From Hasllibacter sp963833115 (GTDB lineage Bacteria > Pseudomonadota > Alphaproteobacteria > Rhodobacterales > Rhodobacteraceae): a DNA stretch of 64,000 bases. The DNA is taken from NCBI GenBank assembly GCA_963833115.1, contig CAWHWS010000002.1, positions 1,984,001 to 2,048,000 on the forward strand, given 5' to 3'. The position numbers were made by a program, and so were the translations under genes. Below the pieces are notes generated by a model, which was not told the DNA's origin, did no database searches, and saw only the letters and a list, made by a program, of their open reading frames with translations. Shown here piece after piece: positions 7,482-16,318 of this stretch. Numbering within the stretch: the stretch's first letter is position 1; every line of letters begins with the position of its first letter.

Positions 7482-9938
7482 ATGCCCAAGGACACAGGGA
7501 TCGGCGCGAGCCCGAAGCGCCGCGAGGACGCGCGCTTCCTCACCGGCAAGGCCCGCTACACCGACGACATCAACGTGGCTGGCCAAGCTTATGTGCACTT
7601 CCTGCGCTCGGACGTGGCGCACGCCCGGATCGACGCGATCGACACCGAAGCCGCGGCCGCGATGCCGGGCGTGGTGCGCATCTTCACCGCCAAGGATTTC
7701 GACGGCGTGGGCGGCATCCCCTGCGGCTGGCAGATCACGTCCATCGACGGCACCGTCATGCAGGAGCCCAAGCACCCGATCCTCGCCGAGGGCAAGGTGC
7801 GCCACGTGGGCGACCCGATCTGCGCCGTCGTCGCCGAGACCCACGATCAGGCGCGCGACGCCGCCGAGGCGATCGTCCTGTCCCTGACCGAGCTGCCGGC
7901 CGTGATCGACATGAAGGCCGCCGTGAAGGTGGGCGCGACCCTCGTGCACGACGACCTGTCGTCGAACCTGTGCTACGACTGGGGCCTCGTGCAGGAGAAC
8001 AAGGACGCGGTCGATCAGGCCATCGCCTCCGCGGCGCACGTCACGACGCTCGAACTGGTGAACAACCGCCTGATCGCGAACCCGATGGAGCCGCGGGTCG
8101 CGGTGGGCGACTACACCCGGCATGACGACCACTCGACGCTCTACACCACCTCGCAGAACCCGCACGTCATCCGCCTGCTGATGGGCGCGTTCGTCCTCAA
8201 CATCCCCGAGCACAAGCTGCGCGTGGTCGCGCCGGACGTGGGCGGCGGGTTCGGCACGAAGATCTTCCACTACGCGGAGGAGGCGTTCTGCACCTTCGCC
8301 GCCAAGGCGCTCGAGCGGCCGGTGAAGTGGACGTCCTCGCGCTCGGAGGCGTTCATGTCGGACGCGCACGGGCGCGACCACGTGACCAAGATCGAGCTCG
8401 CGCTCGACGCCGAGCACAACTTCACCGCCGTGCGCACCGCGACCTACGCCAATATGGGCGCATACCTGAGCACGTTCGCGCCCTCGGTGCCGACCTGGCT
8501 GCACGGGACGCTGATGGCGGGGAACTACAAGACCCCCCTGATCTACGTGAACGTGAAAGCGGTGTTCACCAACACCGTGCCGGTGGACGCCTATCGCGGC
8601 GCCGGCCGGCCCGAGGCCACGTTCCAGCTCGAGCGCGTCATCGACTGCGCGGCGCGCGAGCTCGGGGTCGATCCCATCGCGCTGCGGCGGCAGAACTACG
8701 TGACCGAGTTCCCCTACGCCACGCCCGTCGCGGTGGAGTACGACACCGGCGACTTCCACGCCGTGATGGACGCGCTGGAGAAGCACGCCGACCTGGGCGG
8801 GTTCGCAGCGCGGCGGGCCGAGAGCGAGGCCAACGGCAAGCTGCGCGGCCTCGGGATCAACAACTACATCGAGGCCTGCGGCATCGCGCCCTCGTCCCTG
8901 GTGGGGCAGCTCGGCGCGCGCGCCGGCCTCTACGAGAGCGCGACCGTCCGGGTGAACGCGACCGGCGGGCTGGTGGTGATGACCGGCTCGCACAGCCACG
9001 GGCAGGGGCACGAGACCTCCTTCGCCCAGGTGGTCGCGGACATGATCGGCCTCAGTGACGACCAGGTCGAGATCGTCCATGGCGACACCGACCGCTCGCC
9101 GATGGGCATGGGCACCTACGGCTCGCGCTCCCTCGCGGTGGGCGGCAGCGCCATCGTCCGCGCCACGGAGAAAATCATCGCCAAGGCGCGCAAGATCGCC
9201 GCTCACCTCATGGAGGCGGCCGAGGGCGACGTGGAGCTCAAGGACGGGCGGTTCACCGTCGCGGGCACCGACAAGTCGGTCGCCTGGGGCGACGTGACCC
9301 TGGCCGCCTACGTGCCCCACAACTACCCGCTGGCGGAGATCGAGCCCGGGCTGGAGGAGACCGCGTTCTACGATCCGAACAACTTCACCTACCCCGCCGG
9401 CGCCTATGCCTGCGAGGTGGAGGTCGACCCCGAGACCGGTAAGGTCACCGTGGAGAAGTTCACCGCCGCCGACGATTTCGGCAACGTCGTCAACCCGATG
9501 ATCGTCGAGGGGCAGGTCCATGGCGGCCTCGCCCAGGGCATCGGCCAGGCGCTGCTGGAGAGCTGCGCCTATGACGAGGAGGGGCAGCTCCTGAGCGCCT
9601 CCTACATGGACTACGCGATGCCGCGGGCGCACGACGTGCCGATGTTCACCGTCGACAGCGAGAGCGCGCAGACGCCGTGTTCGCACAACCCCCTGGGGGT
9701 GAAGGGCTGCGGCGAGGCGGGGGCCATCGGCTCGCCGCCCTCGGTGGTCAACGCGGTGATCGACGCGCTCCATTCGGGCGGGCACCGGGTGCGGCACATC
9801 GACATGCCGCTCACGCCAAGCCGCGTCTGGGCGGCGATCCAGGGCGCGGCGCCGAACACGGGCGCCGAGCAGCCCGCCGCGCACACCGCCGGGACCACGC
9901 AGGACCGCACGGTCGGCGGCCCCGCGGCGAACCTCTGA
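7482..9938 (+). CDS. coxL: CO dehydrogenase-like molybdopterin large subunit, form II
   Basis: An 818-residue molybdopterin-binding catalytic subunit of the xanthine oxidase family. The active-site loop reads AYRGAGR at residues 370-376. This is the form II signature, not the AYRCSFR that carries the copper-ligating cysteine of proven (form I) CO dehydrogenases. The active-site glutamate is present at E745 within GCGEAGAIGSP. The protein starts GIGASPKRREDARFLTG, typical of the family. Form II enzymes may oxidise aldehydes, N-heterocycles or other substrates, so the name is a family label only. Downstream coxM and upstream coxS complete the SLM heterotrimer. Confidence 0.9.
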   Translation: MPKDTGIGASPKRREDARFLTGKARYTDDINVAGQAYVHFLRSDVAHARIDAIDTEAAAAMPGVVRIFTAKDFDGVGGIPCGWQITSIDGTVMQEPKHPILAEGKVRHVGDPICAVVAETHDQARDAAEAIVLSLTELPAVIDMKAAVKVGATLVHDDLSSNLCYDWGLVQENKDAVDQAIASAAHVTTLELVNNRLIANPMEPRVAVGDYTRHDDHSTLYTTSQNPHVIRLLMGAFVLNIPEHKLRVVAPDVGGGFGTKIFHYAEEAFCTFAAKALERPVKWTSSRSEAFMSDAHGRDHVTKIELALDAEHNFTAVRTATYANMGAYLSTFAPSVPTWLHGTLMAGNYKTPLIYVNVKAVFTNTVPVDAYRGAGRPEATFQLERVIDCAARELGVDPIALRRQNYVTEFPYATPVAVEYDTGDFHAVMDALEKHADLGGFAARRAESEANGKLRGLGINNYIEACGIAPSSLVGQLGARAGLYESATVRVNATGGLVVMTGSHSHGQGHETSFAQVVADMIGLSDDQVEIVHGDTDRSPMGMGTYGSRSLAVGGSAIVRATEKIIAKARKIAAHLMEAAEGDVELKDGRFTVAGTDKSVAWGDVTLAAYVPHNYPLAEIEPGLEETAFYDPNNFTYPAGAYACEVEVDPETGKVTVEKFTAADDFGNVVNPMIVEGQVHGGLAQGIGQALLESCAYDEEGQLLSASYMDYAMPRAHDVPMFTVDSESAQTPCSHNPLGVKGCGEAGAIGSPPSVVNAVIDALHSGGHRVRHIDMPLTPSRVWAAIQGAAPNTGAEQPAAHTAGTTQDRTVGGPAANL

Positions 9939-9950
9939 GGGAGACGAGCC

Positions 9951-10739
9951 ATGTACGCATTCGAGATCGAGCGCCCCGCCACGGTGGCGGAGGCCAAGGC
10001 CCTGCGCGGGGAGGATGACAGCTTCCTCGGCGGCGGGCAGACCCTCATCCCGACGCTCAAGCAGCGCCTGGCGATGCCGTCGGTCCTCGTGTCCCTCACC
10101 GGGATCGAGGAGATGAAGGGCGTGCGCGAGGAGGGCGGCGCCATCGTCATCGGCGGCGGGACCACCCATGCCGAGGCCGCCCGCGCGACCGCGAGGAGCT
10201 ATCCGGCGCTCGCCTCGCTGGCGAGCCGGATCGGCGATCCGGCGGTGCGCAACCGCGGGACGATCGGCGGGTCCATCGCGAACGACGACCCCTCCGCCTG
10301 CTGGCCGGCCGGCGCCCTCGGGTCGGGCGCGACGATCGTCACCGACGGGCGTGAGATCGCGGCGGACGAGTTCTTCCTCGGCATGTTCACCACGGCGCTC
10401 GAGGAGGGCGAGATCGTCACCGCCGTGCGGTTCCCGGTCCCGAGCCACGCGGCCTACGAGAAGATGATCCAGCCGGCCTCGCGCTTCCCCCTCGTCGCCG
10501 CCTTCGTCGCGAAGTTCGAGGGCGGCGTGCGCGTCGCGATCACCGGCGCGTCCGAGGAGGGGGTGTTCCGCTGGACCGCGGCCGAGGCGGCGCTGTCATC
10601 GGACTTCTCGGCGATGTCCGCCAAGTCGGCGACCCTGCCCGAGGTGCCGATGATCTCGGACCTGCACGGTAGCGCGGATTACCGGCGGCATCTCTGCGGG
10701 GTGATGACGAGCCGGGCCGTGACCGCCGCCCTGGGGTGA
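9951..10739 (+). CDS. coxM: CO dehydrogenase-like medium subunit, FAD-binding
   Basis: A 262-residue flavoprotein subunit. FAD-contacting motifs are GGGQTL at residues 27-32 and TIGGS at 103-107 followed by NDDPSA. The C-terminal CO_deh_flav_C domain (PASRFPLVAAFVA onward) is complete. It takes electrons from CoxS and passes them towards the quinone pool or another acceptor. It lies 12 nt after coxL with a GAGGGAGACGAG ribosome-binding region, so it is co-transcribed. Length is slightly below the usual 280-290 residues but no motif is lost. Confidence 0.92.
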   Translation: MYAFEIERPATVAEAKALRGEDDSFLGGGQTLIPTLKQRLAMPSVLVSLTGIEEMKGVREEGGAIVIGGGTTHAEAARATARSYPALASLASRIGDPAVRNRGTIGGSIANDDPSACWPAGALGSGATIVTDGREIAADEFFLGMFTTALEEGEIVTAVRFPVPSHAAYEKMIQPASRFPLVAAFVAKFEGGVRVAITGASEEGVFRWTAAEAALSSDFSAMSAKSATLPEVPMISDLHGSADYRRHLCGVMTSRAVTAALG

Positions 10740-10742
10740 CGC

Positions 10743-10762
10743 GCACGGGCGCGTGACCGTGC
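10743..10762 (+). terminator. Possible terminator after coxM
   Basis: GCACGG and CCGTGC form a 6-bp stem around an 8-nt loop, 4 nt after the coxM stop, followed by GTCATTTG. It is a weak candidate that would separate coxM from the cytochrome P460 gene. Confidence 0.4.
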
Positions 10763-10825
10763 GTCATTTGACCCGCGCGGCGGGCGTGGGAAGGGTCCGG
10801 GCGTGCAATCTCGGAAGGACACCCC

Positions 10826-11395
10826 ATGCGCTCCCTACGCTCCGCCGCCGCCCTGGCGATCCTCGCCGTCGCCCCCGCGGCGGCGCAGGAGGCCTGCACC
10901 GTCGATGGGACGGCCTGGGACCTCGATGCCGCCGGGATCGATGCGCTCTACGACTGCATGTCGGCGCGCATGCTGGAGGGCTATCTGAGGGACGGCGACG
11001 CGGTGGCCGGTGCGTTCCGCGGCTGGACGCAGGCCAGCACGCGGCCGGCCGTCGCGGGCCCGCATGGCGAGCGGTTGCTGAACACCTTCGTCAACGAGGC
11101 CGGCGCGGCGCAGTATCTCGCCTTCGAGCGGGGCGGGTTCGCGATGCCGGTCGGCAGCGTGATCGCCAAGGAATCGATCGCGGTGCGCGAGGGGACGGCG
11201 CGCGTCGGCCCGCTCTTCGTGATGACCAAGGTCGAGGACGCGGGCGAGTACGGCGACTGGCTCTACTCGGCGGTGCAGCCAAACGGCAAGCCGATGCGCA
11301 TCAGCCAGTCGTTCTGCCATGATTGCCACGCGGCCTTCGAGGACAGCGATTCGATGGGCTATCCGCTCGAGGAGGTCCGCGCCGCGGCGGACTGA
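10826..11395 (+). CDS. Periplasmic cytochrome P460 family protein
   Basis: A 189-residue exported haem protein. Residues 1-21 are a Sec signal peptide (ILAVAPAAAQ). The cytochrome P460 fold is recognisable from FVNEAGAAQYL, GSVIAKES, VGPLFVMTKVE and DWLYSAVQPNG, with a C-terminal c-type haem motif C164-H-D-C167-H168. P460 proteins oxidise hydroxylamine or nitric oxide, or act as electron carriers, using a lysine-crosslinked haem. The crosslinking lysine cannot be assigned with confidence here. It lies 86 nt after coxM on the same strand, possibly with its own transcript because of an intervening hairpin. A role in detoxifying reactive nitrogen, or as electron partner, is inference only. Confidence 0.82.
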   Translation: MRSLRSAAALAILAVAPAAAQEACTVDGTAWDLDAAGIDALYDCMSARMLEGYLRDGDAVAGAFRGWTQASTRPAVAGPHGERLLNTFVNEAGAAQYLAFERGGFAMPVGSVIAKESIAVREGTARVGPLFVMTKVEDAGEYGDWLYSAVQPNGKPMRISQSFCHDCHAAFEDSDSMGYPLEEVRAAAD

Positions 11396-11405
11396 CCCGC
11401 CGAGC

Positions 11406-11431
11406 CCGGGGCCGCCCAAGTACGGCCCCGG
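11406..11431. terminator. Bidirectional terminator hairpin between cytochrome P460 and infC
   Basis: CCGGGGCCG and CGGCCCCGG form a perfect 9-bp stem with an 8-nt loop between the convergent genes ending at 11395 (+) and 11441 (-). Confidence 0.6.
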
Positions 11432-11440
11432 CGCAGGCGG

Positions 11441-11986
11441 TCAGTTCCGGATCGGCCCGATCATCATCACCATCTGACGGCCCTCGGTCTTCGGCAGGCT
11501 CTCGACCTTGCCGATCTCCTTGGTGTCGTCGGCGACCCGGTTGAGGAGGTCCCGGCCGAGGTTCTGGTGCGCCATCTCGCGGCCTCGGAAGCGCAGCGTG
11601 ACCTTCACCTTGTCCCCGTCCTCGAGGAAGCGAAACACGTTGCGCATCTTGACGTCGTAATCGTGCGTGTCGGTGTTGGGGCGGAACTTCACCTCCTTCA
11701 CCTCGATCGTCTTCTGCTTCTTCTTGGCCTCGGCCTCGCGCTTCTGCGTGTCGTACTTGAACTTGCCGAAATCCATGATCTTGACCACGGGCGGCACGGC
11801 GTTGGGGCTGATCTCGACCATGTCGAGGCCGGCCGCCTCGGCCAGGGCCATGCCCCGCTCCGGCGTGACGACGCCGACGTTCTCGCCCTCGGCGCCGATC
11901 AGGCGGATCTCGGGGGCGCGGATGCGCGTGTTCACGCGGGGGCCGGTGTCCCGCTGCGGCGGGGCGTTGTGGGGTCTGCGGGCTAT
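11441..11986 (-). CDS. infC: Translation initiation factor IF-3, probable ATA start
   Basis: A complete IF-3. The N-terminal domain is recognisable from EIRLIGAEGENVGVV, the linker from the lysine-rich EAEAKKKQK segment, and the C-terminal domain from KFRPNTDTHDYDVKMRN and GRQMVMMIGP. IF-3 binds the 30S subunit and discriminates against non-canonical start codons. No ATG precedes the conserved N-terminus (ARRPHNAPPQRDTGPRVN). The best start is ATA at 11986-11984, preceded by AAGGA with an 8-nt spacer, giving 181 aa. A GTG at the PRVN valine has no comparable ribosome-binding site. Rare start codons are the known basis of infC autoregulation in other bacteria. No rpmI-rplT follows; the downstream neighbour is convergent. 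Confidence 0.92.
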   Translation of the reverse strand: MARRPHNAPPQRDTGPRVNTRIRAPEIRLIGAEGENVGVVTPERGMALAEAAGLDMVEISPNAVPPVVKIMDFGKFKYDTQKREAEAKKKQKTIEVKEVKFRPNTDTHDYDVKMRNVFRFLEDGDKVKVTLRFRGREMAHQNLGRDLLNRVADDTKEIGKVESLPKTEGRQMVMMIGPIRN

Positions 11987-11994
11987 CTGACTGT

Positions 11995-11999
11995 TCCTT
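11995..11999 (-). promoter_or_regulatory. Ribosome-binding site that fixes the infC ATA start
   Basis: On the minus strand AAGGA is followed by ACAGTCAG and then the ATA codon at 11986-11984, an ideal 8-nt spacing. It is the only good Shine-Dalgarno match near the conserved IF-3 N-terminus. The rest of the gap up to 12206 (about 200 nt) should hold the infC promoter and that of the lipoprotein gene. I see no clear consensus there. Confidence 0.7.
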
Positions 12000-12206
12000 C
12001 GGATCGTGGGCGGGCCTTCCCGGGCGGGCGGGCACCCGTCAGAGGCGCGGGCCGGACCCGGGCGCGCATCATAGGCCGCCCCGCTTCGCCCCGCAACGGG
12101 GCGCGCGCCCGGGGGACGAGGGAACCAGTCACCGCCATCGCGTGTTTGCCAATCGAACGGGAGCGATCCGCTCCGATACGCACTCAACGAATGGAGGAGG
12201 CCCGAC

Positions 12207-13049
12207 ATGGGACTTCGATTGACCACCGCGATGACCCTGGTGCTCGCCGCCGGCGCGCTCGCCGCTTGCGGCGACGATGACGAGGTGGCGGCCGATGATG
12301 CCGTCGTCGTCACCGAGGAGGTCGTGGCCCCGGAGGCCGAGATCGTCGAGGAGGCCGAGGTCGTCGAGGCCGAGGAGGTCGACCTGGTCGTCTCCGAGAC
12401 GGTGACCGAGGACGCGCCGATCGAGCTCGAGACCGACGTCACCGACGTCTCCGACGAGGAGGTCCTCGAGGACGCCGACATCGCGACGCTCGACACCGAG
12501 GAGACGGTCGGCGGCACGGCCAGCCTCGTCGCGAGCGACGAGTCCCCGGCCGAGGAGGCCGCCGACATGACCTCCGCCGAGGCCGAGATCGCGACGGAGG
12601 AGGCCGCCGAGGCCGCCGCCGTGGACGAGGAGGAGGTGGTCGTCGTCGAGGGCGGCGCGGCCGAGGCCGAGGCCGACGACGGCATGATCGAGCTCGAGAC
12701 CAACGTCACGGTCGCCGACGTCGACCCCGCCCTCAACGCCGCCGACGGCGAGATCGACGCCGAGGCGCGCGTCGACGCCGACGCCACCGAGGAGGAGATG
12801 GTCGAGGAGACCAACGACGTCGGGACCGACGGCATCGATTCCGGCTCCGAACTCACGATGACCGATTTCGACGACCTCGTCCTCGACGAAGAGGGCGTTC
12901 AGAGGCTGACCACCTTCGTCGAAGGCCGCGACGACATCAGCGCGACGCAGAAGATCACCATCGTCGCGGGCCTGGACGCGGCGCGCGACGATCCCGAGCG
13001 CCTCGCGCAGCTCCTGGAGCAGGTCCGGGAGCTCGTCGGGACCGAGTGA
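12207..13049 (+). CDS. Acidic lipoprotein of unknown function
   Basis: A 280-residue protein with a lipoprotein signal peptide: the lipobox LAAC ends at residue 21, followed by GDDDE, so the mature protein is probably anchored in the outer membrane. Residues about 25-215 are extremely acidic and rich in Glu, Asp, Val and Ala with irregular repeats such as VEEAEVVEAEE, and contain no other cysteine or aromatic core. The last 65 residues (TMTDFDDLVLDEEGVQRL to the end) are more conventional and look helical. I do not recognise a characterised family. Composition resembles the acidic region of the OmpA-like protein at 2376-4262. A GGAGG ribosome-binding site precedes the ATG. Confidence 0.72.
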   Translation: MGLRLTTAMTLVLAAGALAACGDDDEVAADDAVVVTEEVVAPEAEIVEEAEVVEAEEVDLVVSETVTEDAPIELETDVTDVSDEEVLEDADIATLDTEETVGGTASLVASDESPAEEAADMTSAEAEIATEEAAEAAAVDEEEVVVVEGGAAEAEADDGMIELETNVTVADVDPALNAADGEIDAEARVDADATEEEMVEETNDVGTDGIDSGSELTMTDFDDLVLDEEGVQRLTTFVEGRDDISATQKITIVAGLDAARDDPERLAQLLEQVRELVGTE

Positions 13050-13072
13050 TCGCACTGCGAGCGTCGCCTCGG

Positions 13073-13094
13073 GGGCCGCCTTTCGGGGCGGCCC
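13073..13094. terminator. Bidirectional terminator hairpin
   Basis: GGGCCGCC and GGCGGCCC form a perfect 8-bp stem with loop TTTCGG, between the convergent lipoprotein gene (ends 13049, +) and ferredoxin-NADP reductase gene (ends 13114, -). Confidence 0.6.
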
Positions 13095-13113
13095 TTCGGC
13101 GTTCGGGCGCCCG

Positions 13114-13941
13114 CTAGATGCCGTCGCCGACGAAGGCCTTCTCGACCACGTATTCGGCCGGGTCGGAATTGGCGCCCTCGCGCAGGCCGAACCCTTCGAG
13201 GATCTCCTTGAGGTCCGTGTTCAGCCCGATCGATCCGCAGACCATCGCCCGGTCGCCCTCCGGGCCGATCGCGTCCACGCCGAGCGCCCGCTGCGCCTCG
13301 CCGGAGCGCAGGAGGTCCGTGATCCGCCCCATGCGGGGGCTCGTCTCCCGCGTGGTCGTCGGCAGGTGGCGCAACCGGTCCTGCCGGCCCTCCAGGAGCT
13401 CGCCGAGCACCTCGTCCTCCCGCACCTCCGCCACCAGCCGCTCGCCATAGGCCAGCTCTGCCACGTCGCGGCAGGTATGGGTCAGGATCACCTCCTCGAA
13501 GCGCTCGTAGGTCTCGGGGTCCCGCACCAGGGAGGCGAAGGGCGCGATGCCCGTGCCGGTGGCGAAGAGCCAGAGCCGCCGCCCGGGCGTGAGGGCGTCG
13601 TGCACCAGGGTGCCGACCGGCTTGGGGCGCAGGATCACCTCGTCCCCGATCGAGATGTGACGGAGGCGGGACGTCAGGGGGCCGTCCGGCACGATGATCG
13701 AGTAGAACTCGAGCTCGTCGTCCCAGGACGGGGAGGCGATGGAATAGGCGCGCAGGAGAGGCCGCGGCTTCGGCCCGTCACCCGCGAGGCCGATCATCAC
13801 GAACTCCCCCGACCGGAAGCGGAGCGAGGGGGGGCGCGTGATGCGGAAGCTGAACAGCCGGTCGGTCCAGTGGGTCACCTGGGTGACGGTCTGCGCGTCG
13901 GGCGTGGTCATCCTCGCCGGGGCGGTGCTCATGTCGGTCAT
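13114..13941 (-). CDS. fpr: Ferredoxin-NADP+ reductase
   Basis: A 275-residue flavoprotein of the bacterial ferredoxin/flavodoxin-NADP reductase type. The FAD-binding RAYS motif is at residues 64-67, and the NADP-binding ATGTGIAP motif is at 127-134. The later VCGSIGLNTDLKEIL and a C-terminal YVVEKAFVGDG tail complete the family pattern. It is the last gene of the leftward sulfite assimilation operon, 27 nt after the DUF934 gene, with an AGGACGAG ribosome-binding site. It probably supplies reduced ferredoxin to the siroheme sulfite reductase upstream, although Fpr enzymes also serve oxidative-stress functions. Confidence 0.9.
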   Translation of the reverse strand: MTDMSTAPARMTTPDAQTVTQVTHWTDRLFSFRITRPPSLRFRSGEFVMIGLAGDGPKPRPLLRAYSIASPSWDDELEFYSIIVPDGPLTSRLRHISIGDEVILRPKPVGTLVHDALTPGRRLWLFATGTGIAPFASLVRDPETYERFEEVILTHTCRDVAELAYGERLVAEVREDEVLGELLEGRQDRLRHLPTTTRETSPRMGRITDLLRSGEAQRALGVDAIGPEGDRAMVCGSIGLNTDLKEILEGFGLREGANSDPAEYVVEKAFVGDGI

Positions 13942-13968
13942 CTCGTCCTGCGGGCGTCGGCCCGCCTC

Positions 13969-14366
13969 CTACAGCATGTCGGCGTCGGCCGGGAGTGGGG
14001 CGCGGAGCCGCGCCTGGTGGTCGTGCGCGTGCCAGTCGGCGCGGGCGCGCCACTGCGCCTCCGGCTGCCGCGCGGCGAGCGCCTCGTCGATCTCGACCTC
14101 GTCGAAGCCCGCGCGCCGCGCCATCGCGTACTGATCGGCGATGACGTGGCCGTGCGCGCGCAGGCGCCCGGCATAGCCGTGCATCCGCAGGACGCGCGCG
14201 AGGGTGAAGCCGCGCCCGTCCGCGAAGGATGGGAACGCGATGCGCACCAAGGGCGGCCGCGCCTGCGCCAACGCCTCGACGGCGTCCATGCCGGCGTCGC
14301 TGGGCAGGTCCGCGATCGCCCCGTCCCAGCCATCGGGCGCGAAGCCCGCGTCGGTCACGATCACGC

Positions 14367-14370
<4 letters not shown>
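13969..14370 (-). CDS. DUF934 family protein of sulfur assimilation clusters
   Basis: A 133-residue protein of the DUF934 family. Conserved features are VRIAFPSFADGRGFTLARVLR in the middle and ADQYAMARRAGFDEVEID towards the C-terminus. It is usually encoded beside the siroheme sulfite reductase and PAPS/APS reductase (cysH) genes, and its function is unproven. Its ATG overlaps the sulfite reductase stop (ATGA, 4 nt), so the two are translationally coupled. The cysH gene that commonly sits between them in Rhodobacterales is absent here. Confidence 0.85.
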
Positions 14371-16015
<1,645 letters not shown>

Positions 16016-16016
<1 letters not shown>

Positions 16017-16318
16017 CAGGCGCCCTCCGACTGCTTGCCGTGCGGGTAGTTGGAGGGGCCGCGCGTGCGGAACGCCTCGCGGACATGGACCGGCTCGGGA
16101 CCGTGCGGGCCGGGACGCGCGTCCGCGAGATAGGCGCCGACGACGAGGCCGGGCGCGGCGTCGGCGGCATGCAGGCGCAGCTCGGCGCGGCCCGGATCCT
16201 CGATCAGCTCGGCCTCGTGGTGATGCGGCGACCAGGTGCCGTCGGCGCGCAGGTAGACCGCGTCGCCGCGCAGCAACGCGTTCGCGGTGACGACCTTGGG
16301 AGTGAACGGGCGTCTCAT
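16016..16318 (-). CDS. DUF2849 family protein
   Basis: A small protein of 100 residues beginning MRRPFTPKVVTANALLRGD, typical of DUF2849, with VYLRADGTWSPHHHEAELI in the middle and a C-terminal VREAFRTRGPSNYPHGK. The three-histidine cluster could bind metal or siroheme, but no function is established. The ATG at 16318 overlaps the cysG stop by 4 nt and its own stop overlaps the sulfite reductase start, so it is an integral operon member. Its constant position between cysG and sulfite reductase genes suggests a role in siroheme handling or the reductase complex (inference). Confidence 0.82.

Noticed and set aside
7317..10448. A 1043-codon open frame on the minus strand opposite coxLM
   Set aside because: It is antisense to well-supported coxS, coxL and coxM, has low-complexity Arg/His/Gly/Val composition and no recognisable domain; long antisense frames are expected at this GC content.
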